Source: Bacteroidia bacterium (GTDB lineage: Bacteria; Bacteroidota; Bacteroidia; Bacteroidales; GWA2-32-17). From it: a stretch of DNA of 64,000 bases. The translations under genes were made by a program, and so were the position numbers. Under the pieces are notes generated by a model. That model was not told the DNA's origin, did no database searches, and saw only the letters and a program-made list of their open reading frames with translations. Of this stretch, positions 1 to 8,588 are shown piece after piece (positions within the stretch are counted from its first letter, which is position 1; each line of letters opens with the position of its first letter). The stretch covers positions 1-64,000 of the forward strand of contig JACREQ010000105.1 in assembly GCA_016218155.1 (NCBI GenBank). The letters are read 5' to 3'.

Positions 1-1
1 A

Positions 2-361
2 CCAAAAGAAACATATGATATTTGTAATGAAGAAGCTATTCTTGTTGATGTTCGTGAAGATTTTATGATTGGATGTAAAAAATTTGATGTAAAACAAACT
101 ATATATTGTCCGGCAAGTAAAATTGAAGAATTATATATAAATTTACCGAAAGACAAACCACTTGTAATAGCTGATGCCACTAGTATTCATAGCAAAGAAA
201 CTATTATTTTTTTAACAGAAAAAGGTTTCACAAACATTGCAAATCTTGCAGGTGGTTTAGTTGAATGGGAGCGCGATAACCTACCTTTACATTCTGACAT
301 TACCGAAATGCTTACCGGATCATGCATGTGTCAGCTTAGACAAAGACATAAGAAAACATAA
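2..361 (+). CDS. Rhodanese-like domain protein, 5' end outside window
   Basis: The reading frame is open from base 2, so the gene starts upstream of the window; the ATG at 65 is internal. The codons before it read as the typical rhodanese entry (VDVRED), and the end of the domain is also typical (GFTNIANLAGGLVEW). Where active rhodaneses carry the sulfur-accepting Cys, the sequence reads VIADATSIHSK, with no Cys in the loop, so sulfurtransferase activity of the usual kind is unlikely. After the domain comes a short Cys-containing tail (GSCMCQLRQRHKK) that could bind a metal or carry a thiol; this is inference. The family is secure and the function is unknown. Confidence 0.8.
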   Translation, partial: PKETYDICNEEAILVDVREDFMIGCKKFDVKQTIYCPASKIEELYINLPKDKPLVIADATSIHSKETIIFLTEKGFTNIANLAGGLVEWERDNLPLHSDITEMLTGSCMCQLRQRHKKT

Positions 362-447
362 CAACTAATACAAATAATCATTTTCTCGCCATTGCCATGC
401 TGTAAGGTTTTCTCTAACCCTTATTGGAGTTATATATTACAAGTTTT

Positions 448-3237
448 TTACTCTACAATCATTTTCCCTTTACCAATTTCTTTATCATAACTTAACACCT
501 TATACAAATAAATTCCACTTTCTAAATCATCACTTGAAAACTTAAATGTAGTAGAATTAATATTTTCTATTGCCCTAACCTTTTTTCCTAGCATATCAAA
601 CACCTCCAAATTATATGGCATTTTTGAGTTTTCAGATTTAATTTCAAACGTTGTTATATTTTTAAACGGATTTGGATATACCTCTACTTTAGCATTATTT
701 GCTATTTCATTAATCTGCAATGGAGATGCAATTGTATTTATTGTGGTATTTGTTACAATTGCAGAATTGAAATCAAAAAATATTGACGCTTTGTTTTCAA
801 TTACAGTACCAATTTGTAAATTTGGTTTTAAATGAACTGTATAATTAAAGTATCCATTACTTTCCGGTTCATTAATATTACTATCCGGGAGTAAAATATT
901 ATCGAATCTAAAAGTGAGTATTCCATGTTCTGTTAAACTAAAAGTATATGGATGACTTGACGCACCGGGAACAATTGTACCAGGATCAACAAATTGAGAT
1001 AAAGTGTCAACTACTACTACTGTAAATGCTGTATCGTTACCGGTATTCTGAAAATGTATTGTGTAAAATAACACTGAATCATTTACCGTAATATATCCAG
1101 GAGTTCCCTGTCCACGAGGAATTACATCTTTTGAATTTGGATCATAAGAGCCTGTAATTGGTTCACATATATTCAATGCATTATCATTAGGATTCAAATC
1201 ACCTGTAATAGGTATTATTTCAAAGTAGGAACACAAACTATCAGTAATTGAGATCGAGGCGGGAACTGTAAATAATACTTCCAGTTTATTTATCCAATAA
1301 GAATTAAAATGTTCAGGCAAGTTGTTATATGTCCATTCAATAGTATGATTAATTGCATCATGAACCCCACTCTGATTACAACTCTGAAAAATCAATGCTG
1401 GATCATAAATAAATCTTATTAGTGCACTTTGTGGAAGTAGGCTATTATTTCTATAAAGAATCCAATAACTCTTATTAAAACCTGGATGTCCTGTTGTCCA
1501 ACCTGGCTGTAAAGACAAATCAAAATAAGAAAGATCAACATAATACCCAAAATTATTACCAATAAGTGTATCACCCACATTTGTAAAATTCACAGACAAC
1601 GTTTCACTTAATGGACAAGTAGCAATGCCAAATAAATTTGAATTAGTTGGAATAACATTACAAATCATTTGCAATGTCGATATTGTATAATCTCCATTAA
1701 TGTCAGTGTACCCATAATCATTTCCAGGAAATGTTCTTACATGTATATTTGAAATTCCTGGCTCGCCGACATCCTGAGTACAATTCTGATTATAGTCATA
1801 ATAAAATCTACCTTTAATTATATTATTGCAATTATTATTGATAACAGCACTCACAATTATCATACAACCAACAGCATCTGTAATTGTTGCATAATAAGTT
1901 CCAGGTAATAAAGCTATAGCTGTAGCTGTTGTCTGATGAAGATTGTCACTCCACAAAAATGTAAAAGGTGGATTAACACCTGTAAGATTTATAATTGAAG
2001 CTGTACCGTTATCCAAACAATTTGCAGGAGTATTAATTACTGAAGCGTAAATATTTGCATTATATTCTAGATATACTTGTAGCGAATCAGTACAACCACC
2101 TGATTCTGTAACAAAAACAGTATAATAACCAAATGTTAAGTCTGAAATTGAAGGAATATTTTCTCCACCAGGTGACCATAAATAAGTATACCCTCCACTT
2201 CCACCAATAGCATGAACAGTAATACTTCCTAAAGAATTATTTGCACAATTTGAATTTATTGCAGTATCTAATACAACATTAAATCCACTTGAATTTAATA
2301 TTGTAAATGAAGCCGTATCAGTACAACCCATATTATCAGTTATGGTTAAAAAATAATTTCCTTCACACAATCCATTTGCTGTGGAAGTATTTAGTCCATT
2401 TGACCAGGTAAACATATATGGAGCAGTTCCACCAGAAATATTTGGATTTGCAATACCATTGCATTGGTTGCATGTTGTTGGAGTCGTTGCAATGTTTGAT
2501 ATTGTTACAACAGAAGTTGCAACTATATTATCACCAGAAGTAGATGTACACATATTCTGATCGGTTACCGTTAAAGTATAAGTTCCCGCACAGGAATTTA
2601 TTATATTAGGTGTTGTGTTTCCATTAGACCATTGATACGAATAAGGTGGTAATCCACCAAAAACAGACACCGAAGCACTTCCGTTACATACTCCGCATGT
2701 TGCATTTACTGTGGACATAATTATTATAGGTCCATTTGTTAAAATTACTGCAGTCATTGAGGTGCACCCAACAGCATCAGTAATTGTGCAGGTATAATCA
2801 TCAGGGCATAAATTACTTTCCCAAGTCAAAGTAATTCCATTATTCCAGTAATAAGAATATGGTGCAACACCACCTGATGCTGTAACATTTATTGAACCAT
2901 TACATTGGCCACATGTTGGTTGAACATGAGTTTCAGAAATCGTTAAAAGAGAAGGTTGAGAAATTGATACATTTGCAGTTGCTGTAGACATATCCCCTTG
3001 ATCAGTTACAGTTACAGTATAAGTACCTGGACAAAGATTATTTATTGTTGCAATACTTTGTGAATTAGACCACAAATAAGAATATGGACCTATTCCACCT
3101 GAAGTAGTTACAGTTGCTGATCCATTACATGCCCCAAAACACGACACATTTGTTGATGATGAAATTGTAGCTGTATGCGCATAAATATTATAAACACCTG
3201 CCAATACAAATAATAAAATAACAATTATCTTTTTCAT
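448..3237 (-). CDS. T9SS cargo protein with six SprB repeats and type A sorting domain
   Basis: A secreted surface protein of 929 residues. It begins with a signal peptide (MKKIIVILLFVLAGVYNIYA) and continues with six SprB-type repeats of about 75-85 residues (residues about 25-475). Each repeat has a CNGS-like start, a GG.xPYSYxWSNG core and a GTYTVTVTD end. Then come a carboxypeptidase/SdrD-B-like domain (about 480-540) and the conserved module beginning GSYDPNSKDVIPRGQGTPGY (DUF7619/DUF11-like). The C-terminus is a type A T9SS sorting domain (VEVYPNPFKN...GIYLYKV). Such proteins are exported by Sec, moved across the outer membrane by T9SS and anchored or released. The SprB repeats suggest adhesion. 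It is transcribed divergently from the next gene. No T9SS machinery gene lies in the window. Confidence 0.88.
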   Translation of the reverse strand: MKKIIVILLFVLAGVYNIYAHTATISSSTNVSCFGACNGSATVTTSGGIGPYSYLWSNSQSIATINNLCPGTYTVTVTDQGDMSTATANVSISQPSLLTISETHVQPTCGQCNGSINVTASGGVAPYSYYWNNGITLTWESNLCPDDYTCTITDAVGCTSMTAVILTNGPIIIMSTVNATCGVCNGSASVSVFGGLPPYSYQWSNGNTTPNIINSCAGTYTLTVTDQNMCTSTSGDNIVATSVVTISNIATTPTTCNQCNGIANPNISGGTAPYMFTWSNGLNTSTANGLCEGNYFLTITDNMGCTDTASFTILNSSGFNVVLDTAINSNCANNSLGSITVHAIGGSGGYTYLWSPGGENIPSISDLTFGYYTVFVTESGGCTDSLQVYLEYNANIYASVINTPANCLDNGTASIINLTGVNPPFTFLWSDNLHQTTATAIALLPGTYYATITDAVGCMIIVSAVINNNCNNIIKGRFYYDYNQNCTQDVGEPGISNIHVRTFPGNDYGYTDINGDYTISTLQMICNVIPTNSNLFGIATCPLSETLSVNFTNVGDTLIGNNFGYYVDLSYFDLSLQPGWTTGHPGFNKSYWILYRNNSLLPQSALIRFIYDPALIFQSCNQSGVHDAINHTIEWTYNNLPEHFNSYWINKLEVLFTVPASISITDSLCSYFEIIPITGDLNPNDNALNICEPITGSYDPNSKDVIPRGQGTPGYITVNDSVLFYTIHFQNTGNDTAFTVVVVDTLSQFVDPGTIVPGASSHPYTFSLTEHGILTFRFDNILLPDSNINEPESNGYFNYTVHLKPNLQIGTVIENKASIFFDFNSAIVTNTTINTIASPLQINEIANNAKVEVYPNPFKNITTFEIKSENSKMPYNLEVFDMLGKKVRAIENINSTTFKFSSDDLESGIYLYKVLSYDKEIGKGKMIVE

Positions 3238-3290
3238 AAATAGTTAGTTTAAAATTAAAGACGCTTAAGGTTATTTAAGGTTGCCCACAC

Positions 3291-3304
3291 CTGTTATTTA
3301 ACAG
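3291..3304. promoter_or_regulatory. Perfect 14-bp palindrome in divergent intergenic region
   Basis: CTGTTA-TT-TAACAG is an exact inverted repeat in the 121-bp region between two divergent T9SS cargo genes. Its place and symmetry fit an operator for a dimeric repressor or activator. No regulator is assigned, and one short palindrome in AT-rich DNA may be chance. Confidence 0.3.
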
Positions 3305-3358
3305 ATAATTCGTATTTTTATACCTGAATTTTAAAGATACATCTTAAATCAAAATTAA

Positions 3359-4435
3359 ATGAAAATCAGAATATTATTCACATTTATCGCATTTATACTT
3401 ATAAACTTTATTGGGTACTCTCAAATAGTGTTAACCGAAACCGACTTACCTGTTCCCGGCGACATCCAGACCAGCTCCAAAATTGACAGCATAGAAGGAA
3501 TTAACATTTTACCCGGTGATTCGGGTGCAAATAAAACCTGGTTTTTTGACACATATAATTTATGGGGTGGAACTCTCGAATCATCGGCCGATTCTGTAAG
3601 ATGGGTAGTTGCAGATTCATTATTAATATTTCCGTTATCAAATATTGCACTATTGTCTAATTGTTATTTATGGCACGACTGGGTTTCACATACACTTAAA
3701 GAAAAATGCTTTAGAGATTATTACATAAAAGATACTACCGGGTTAAATTACTATGCATCAAGTTATCCACATGCTAATTATTTGCCTGATTATAGAAATG
3801 TTTTTCCAATATTACAATACGGACAATCAAAAACAGATCATTCAAGAATACTAATTCAAAAATCTTCAGATTCTACTTTCGTAACAAATATTACTGATTC
3901 TGTTTTTGCAGATGCCTGGGGAGAAGTTATAACGTTAATGGGGAATTATAACACTATAAGAATACATACAAAAGAAACCGTATGGGATAGTTTGTATATT
4001 AACGGAGTTGGACAACTAGTAAATTACATGCCGAATAATTACTACTATAAATGGTATACTAAGGATCTGGGATTTCCTGTCCTGCAAATAAACAAAGGGA
4101 TTATGGAAAAAAGAAATAATTACCAGATTGTAAAATTTGCTGTAAGTAAAAGAAATGAGATAGGTATTAAAGATAATTTTATTACAAATAACAATGTTAA
4201 AATATTTCCAAACCCTTTTACAAATGAAGCCAGGATTTTTCTCAGCAATAAAAACTCAACTGATAACTTAACAATGTATATTTATGATTTAACAGGAAGA
4301 CAGGTTTCAATTATCAAAAATATTTCAAGCACCAATAATATAATTAATAAAAATAATCTTCCAGCCGGCATGTATTCATTTGCAATCAGAGGTGATAAAG
4401 AATATACAGGAACAGGTAAATTTATTATTTTATAA
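3359..4435 (+). CDS. Secreted protein with T9SS type A sorting domain, function unknown
   Basis: This 358-residue protein has a signal peptide (about residues 1-21, ending GYSQ) and a C-terminal T9SS type A sorting domain of about 80 residues (VKIFPNPFTN...LPAGMYSFAI...GKFIIL). The middle (about 22-270) is rich in Trp, Tyr and Asp and matches no domain I recognise. The layout is common among Bacteroidota secreted proteins whose only conserved part is the sorting tail. It is divergent from the SprB-repeat protein, and DUF4197 follows 56 bases downstream on the same strand. Confidence 0.8.
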   Translation: MKIRILFTFIAFILINFIGYSQIVLTETDLPVPGDIQTSSKIDSIEGINILPGDSGANKTWFFDTYNLWGGTLESSADSVRWVVADSLLIFPLSNIALLSNCYLWHDWVSHTLKEKCFRDYYIKDTTGLNYYASSYPHANYLPDYRNVFPILQYGQSKTDHSRILIQKSSDSTFVTNITDSVFADAWGEVITLMGNYNTIRIHTKETVWDSLYINGVGQLVNYMPNNYYYKWYTKDLGFPVLQINKGIMEKRNNYQIVKFAVSKRNEIGIKDNFITNNNVKIFPNPFTNEARIFLSNKNSTDNLTMYIYDLTGRQVSIIKNISSTNNIINKNNLPAGMYSFAIRGDKEYTGTGKFIIL

Positions 4436-4491
4436 TAAAAATTACGGCAGGATATTTGAAAAAGCATTAAATTCGATAAAAATTTATAACC

Positions 4492-5217
4492 ATGAAAAAA
4501 CTAACAGTTATATTAATTACAGTTTTAGTTTTTGCAAATATTATTCAAACTAAAGCTCAAATTTTAAATCAGGCACAAAACCTATTAAATCAGGCTACAG
4601 GCGGAAGTGGCTATACCGAAAAAGAAGCTGCCGATGGAATTAAAGAAGCCCTTACTAACGGAACATCAAATGCCGTAAAACTAGTTGCACTAAAAGATGG
4701 TTATTTTAAAAATCCAGAAATTAAGATTCCTTTTCCTCCGGATGTAAAAGTTATAGAATCAAAATTAAGAGCCGTTGGTTTAGGCAAAAAAGTTGATGAA
4801 GCTATATTATCAATAAACAGAGCTGCAGAAGATGCAGGTAAAGAAGCAAAACCAATTTTTATTACCGCTGTAAAAAACTTAAGTATTAAAGATGCTATTA
4901 ATATAGTAAAGGGACAAAATGATGCTGCTACTAAATATTTAAAAAACAGTTCTTCAACTGAGTTAAATACAAAGTTTAAACCTATTATTAAAGCATCTTT
5001 AGATAAAGTAGGTGCAACAAAGTACTGGACTGAAATAATTACAGCCTATAACAAAATCCCTACTGTTAAAAAATTAAATCCCGATTTAGCACAATATGTT
5101 ACAGGAAAAGCTATTGATGGGCTATTTGTTATGGTTGCAAAAGAAGAAGCTAAAATAAGAAAAGACCCAGCTGCACAAGTGTCTGATTTACTTAAAAAAA
5201 TATTCGGAAAACACTAG
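4492..5217 (+). CDS. DUF4197 domain-containing secreted protein
   Basis: This 241-residue protein has a signal peptide (about residues 1-22, ending TKAQ). The rest matches the DUF4197 family in length and in its opening motif (EKEAADGIKEALTNGTSNAV), followed by the conserved stretch on peptide level FKNPEIKIPFPPDVK. The family is mainly helical, periplasmic or outer-membrane associated, and of unknown function. The gene is co-directional with the T9SS cargo gene upstream and convergent with the DUF4249 gene, 2 bases away. Confidence 0.87.
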   Translation: MKKLTVILITVLVFANIIQTKAQILNQAQNLLNQATGGSGYTEKEAADGIKEALTNGTSNAVKLVALKDGYFKNPEIKIPFPPDVKVIESKLRAVGLGKKVDEAILSINRAAEDAGKEAKPIFITAVKNLSIKDAINIVKGQNDAATKYLKNSSSTELNTKFKPIIKASLDKVGATKYWTEIITAYNKIPTVKKLNPDLAQYVTGKAIDGLFVMVAKEEAKIRKDPAAQVSDLLKKIFGKH

Positions 5218-5219
5218 TA

Positions 5220-6062
5220 TTAATTAAATATTCTTGTTTTTCTTGTGACTGCAGAGGTTATAAAGTAACCCATTACAACTTTATCTTTATTTGTAATATT
5301 TTTAACATTGCCTTTAACATTTGAAGGTGGACCCGAAAAAGGATTTCCGGCACCAAACACTTCACTAAACAATGCATTTAAAAAATCATAGTACTCTTTG
5401 TTAACCGATAGCATTTCAAGCGTAACCGTATCTCCCTGACTCACTTTCTCCATTGAATATATTGGATATCCATTCATATAATTCCCATTTACCATATCAT
5501 CAGAAGCAAAAGCTACTTGTTTTATTGTATCAGACATTAAATTTCCGTTTATATAATATAACCACATATAATATTCGCCTAATGTTGCAGGTTCCTGTGC
5601 CCATAAATTAACCGTTTTATTATTTGGGTTAAAAAAGTCCTGACCAAATGATATAGAATCAATAGGAGCAACAGATTTAAGCAATGAACTTGCCGTATAA
5701 TCTTCATTCTTATATCTTATATTTAAAGTATAAGTTTTTCCTATCTCACCCTTATAAGTGCTATCAGTCTGATATATTCCTGCAGAAGTTTCTGTAAGGC
5801 TAACAACGTTTACACCATCACTAATGGTAACTACTGCACCAGTGACCTTAGGCTGTGCTTCATTTGAAAAATAATTACTTGTTTCAGAAATTTTTACAGT
5901 ATGCTTTTTTGCTTCGTCAGTTATAGTACCATCTACAACTAATCTAACGTAAGTATCTTTTAACTTTATGTCAATTTTTTCTTTACATGCTGTTGTGAAA
6001 AACACAAGAACTATAAAGAAGTAAAAAATCTGTTTCAGAATTTGAATATTGTTAATTTTCAT
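5220..6062 (-). CDS. DUF4249 lipoprotein, partner of the TonB receptor
   Basis: The 280-residue product starts with a lipoprotein signal ending in FFTTACKEK, where Cys would be lipidated. Family features are an N-terminal beta-rich stretch (VRLVVDGTITDEAKKHTVKI) and the later YTLNI and TASS.L segments, typical of DUF4249. This family is found almost always beside a TonB-dependent receptor with a carboxypeptidase-like N-terminal domain, as here (12-base gap, same strand). It is therefore likely a surface or periplasmic accessory of that receptor. The ligand is unknown. Confidence 0.85.
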   Translation of the reverse strand: MKINNIQILKQIFYFFIVLVFFTTACKEKIDIKLKDTYVRLVVDGTITDEAKKHTVKISETSNYFSNEAQPKVTGAVVTISDGVNVVSLTETSAGIYQTDSTYKGEIGKTYTLNIRYKNEDYTASSLLKSVAPIDSISFGQDFFNPNNKTVNLWAQEPATLGEYYMWLYYINGNLMSDTIKQVAFASDDMVNGNYMNGYPIYSMEKVSQGDTVTLEMLSVNKEYYDFLNALFSEVFGAGNPFSGPPSNVKGNVKNITNKDKVVMGYFITSAVTRKTRIFN

Positions 6063-6074
6063 TATTCTTAATTT

Positions 6075-8432
6075 TTAAAAGTGAAAATTATAAGTAATAG
6101 AAGGTAATATAGGGAACAAATAATATTTATATGCCTGAATTGAATTTGGATCGCTTTGCTCAGGTTCAAAACTAATCATCCATGCATTTTTTCTATTGTA
6201 GGCATTATAAACAGAAATATTTAATTCACTAAAAAATTTCTTCTCTGGATTATCTTTACCAAGTTTAATTGTTGCGCCAACATCAAGTCGGTGATACGCT
6301 GGCATCCTGTATGTGTTTCGCTCAGAATAAACCGGAACGATAACATTCCCATATTCAAATCTTCCGGTTGGAAAGGTTACAGCAGCACCTGATGCATATA
6401 TCCAGTTTGCAGAAATATTAATTCTCTTTGTTATATCGTAACTTAAAACAACAGACAGATTATGTGGCTTATCATAGCTTGCAGGATATTCAAAACCGTC
6501 ATTTATTTCTTTAATTTCCCTAAATGCACGAGCCCAGGTATAGCTTATCCATCCTGTAAACTTTCCTTCCTGTTTTCTAAGCATAAATTCAACACCATAT
6601 GATTTTGCCTTACCAAATCTAAGTTCTCCTTCAATTTTCTGATTTAACAAAAGCTGAGCATGATCTTTAAAATCTATTTCGTTATTTACTACTTTGTAAT
6701 ATGTTTCAACAGAAGCCTCAAGTGTATTATGTCTGAAATTCCTGAAATACCCAATAGCACCCATATCAGCCATTCTGGGTTTAATGTTCTTACCAGAGGG
6801 CAACCATATATCTAATGGCATTCCACCAGTTGAATTAGAAGCTAAATGAATGTATTGTTTGGTTCTTGAATAAGAAGCTTTTATTGAGGAATATTCATTT
6901 AAAGAATATTTAATTCCCAAGCGTGGCTCTAATCCTGAATAGGTATTATAAAAATCGCCTTTTCCATAAACGGTAGAATCAATAGATTCATGGTTATCAT
7001 CAAAATTATATACAGTTGACTTTCCCACACTTTGAAAAATAGAATATCTTAAACCATAATCCAAAGTAATTATTGCATTTATCTTTTGCTCGTTGCTTGC
7101 AAATATTGCACTTTCTAAAGCATTAGAACTAAACATTTTTAATTCGTTAAAAACAGATCCCTCACCTGTTCCTTTGGCATACCCAGGATTAAAATGATGA
7201 TATGTTGAAATAATTCCAAATTTGATTGTGTTATTTGGATTTAAATAATAAGTAAAATCCGGCTTAATACTGTAATCCTGCATATTTGCCTGCCATTTAA
7301 ACCCTTGCATCGACGTGTTTGATTCCAGAGCATAATCATAATTACTAAAAAGGAAAGTAACATTTGAAAACAATTTACTCGATATTATATGGTTCCATCG
7401 CACTGTTTCTGTATTGTTACCCCAGTTAATACCAAACTCCTTTCTGAGTTTTAAAACATCTCTTCCAAAATAACTTGAAAAATATAATCTGTTTTTATCA
7501 TTAATTGTATAATTAATTTTCATATTAAGATCATAAAAATATAATCTTGTTGACCTAAGATTAGTATCTTTTGCTAATTTCATAAACAAATCAGCATATG
7601 ATCTTCTTCCTGAAATCATAAACGAACATTTATCTTTAATTATAGGTCCTTCTACTGTCAACCTGCTCGATATTGTTCCAATACCTCCTGTTCCTGAAAA
7701 CTTTTTAATATTACCATCTTTCATTCGAATATCCAGTAACGAGGACAACCTTCCACCATATTCAGCAGGAATATCTCCTTTGTACAATTTCACATCTTTT
7801 ACTGCATCGTTGTTAAAAATTGAGAAAAACCCCATTAAATGCGAAGCATTGTAAACAGTAGCTTCATCAAGTAATATTAAATTTTGATCGGAACCACCAC
7901 CTCTAACATTAAACCCCGACATTCCTTCACCTGATGCTTGTACACCAGGTAACATCTGAATTGCTTTAATAACGTCAACTTCGCCCATTAATGCAGGAAT
8001 AGCTTTTATTGTTTTTGCATCAATTTTAACTACACTCATTTCTGCTTTTGAAATATTTTCATCTTTTTTTCTGCCTGCAATTACCACTTCATCTATTAAA
8101 ATCTGAGTTGTTTCAAGCTCTACATTATTTTTAATATCACTTTGTAAATCAACAACTTTTGTTATCGTATTATAGCCAATATAAGAATAACCGACAGTGT
8201 ATTTACCATCTGGCAGGCTTAATGAGTAATAACCATAAACATTTGTAATTGTTCCAGTATTTAATTCCTTTACAAAAACCGAAACACCAATAAGCATTTC
8301 CCCATTACTCTTATCTTTTATATGACCACTAATTGTATGCCTGTGCACATTATTAGCAAAAGAATAATGTGAAATGTTAGCAAATATTATGACAAATAAT
8401 ATAATTGCATATAATTTTATATTTTTTTCCAT
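6075..8432 (-). CDS. TonB-dependent receptor with carboxypeptidase-regulatory-like N-terminus
   Basis: An outer-membrane active transporter of 785 residues. It has a signal peptide (to about residue 27), a carboxypeptidase-regulatory-like domain (about 30-115: ISGHIKDKSNGEMLIGVSV), a plug domain (about 130-235) with MLPGVQASGEGMSGFNVRGG and PAEYGGRLSSLLDIR, and then a beta-barrel ending in an aromatic residue (ITYNFHF), as outer-membrane proteins do. It is neither SusC-like (no SusD neighbour) nor clearly a siderophore receptor; the pairing with DUF4249 is the better guide. The substrate cannot be read from the sequence. The region upstream carries repeated GTTAACTAAAA motifs. Confidence 0.9.
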   Translation of the reverse strand: MEKNIKLYAIILFVIIFANISHYSFANNVHRHTISGHIKDKSNGEMLIGVSVFVKELNTGTITNVYGYYSLSLPDGKYTVGYSYIGYNTITKVVDLQSDIKNNVELETTQILIDEVVIAGRKKDENISKAEMSVVKIDAKTIKAIPALMGEVDVIKAIQMLPGVQASGEGMSGFNVRGGGSDQNLILLDEATVYNASHLMGFFSIFNNDAVKDVKLYKGDIPAEYGGRLSSLLDIRMKDGNIKKFSGTGGIGTISSRLTVEGPIIKDKCSFMISGRRSYADLFMKLAKDTNLRSTRLYFYDLNMKINYTINDKNRLYFSSYFGRDVLKLRKEFGINWGNNTETVRWNHIISSKLFSNVTFLFSNYDYALESNTSMQGFKWQANMQDYSIKPDFTYYLNPNNTIKFGIISTYHHFNPGYAKGTGEGSVFNELKMFSSNALESAIFASNEQKINAIITLDYGLRYSIFQSVGKSTVYNFDDNHESIDSTVYGKGDFYNTYSGLEPRLGIKYSLNEYSSIKASYSRTKQYIHLASNSTGGMPLDIWLPSGKNIKPRMADMGAIGYFRNFRHNTLEASVETYYKVVNNEIDFKDHAQLLLNQKIEGELRFGKAKSYGVEFMLRKQEGKFTGWISYTWARAFREIKEINDGFEYPASYDKPHNLSVVLSYDITKRINISANWIYASGAAVTFPTGRFEYGNVIVPVYSERNTYRMPAYHRLDVGATIKLGKDNPEKKFFSELNISVYNAYNRKNAWMISFEPEQSDPNSIQAYKYYLFPILPSITYNFHF

Positions 8433-8512
8433 TATAATATTTTAAATTCACGATAAAGACAAAATCAATTTGCAAAAGTTGCATTTTGGACACAAATTTA
8501 ATTTTATGCTTC

Positions 8513-8569
8513 GTTAACTAAAACAAAAAATCGATTAACTATGTAAATTTTACGATAAGTTAACTAAAA
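8513..8569. repeat. Three direct copies of (G/A)TTAACTA upstream of the TonB receptor
   Basis: GTTAACTAAAA lies at 8513-8523 and again at 8559-8569; a variant (ATTAACTATG) starts at 8534. The copies are in the same orientation, spaced 21 and 25 bp, 80-135 bp upstream of the TonB receptor start and just past the ccoI stop. The layout suggests an operator for the receptor gene. The protein that would bind is unknown. Confidence 0.4.
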
Positions 8570-8588
8570 TGAACTTTAAAAAAGATTA

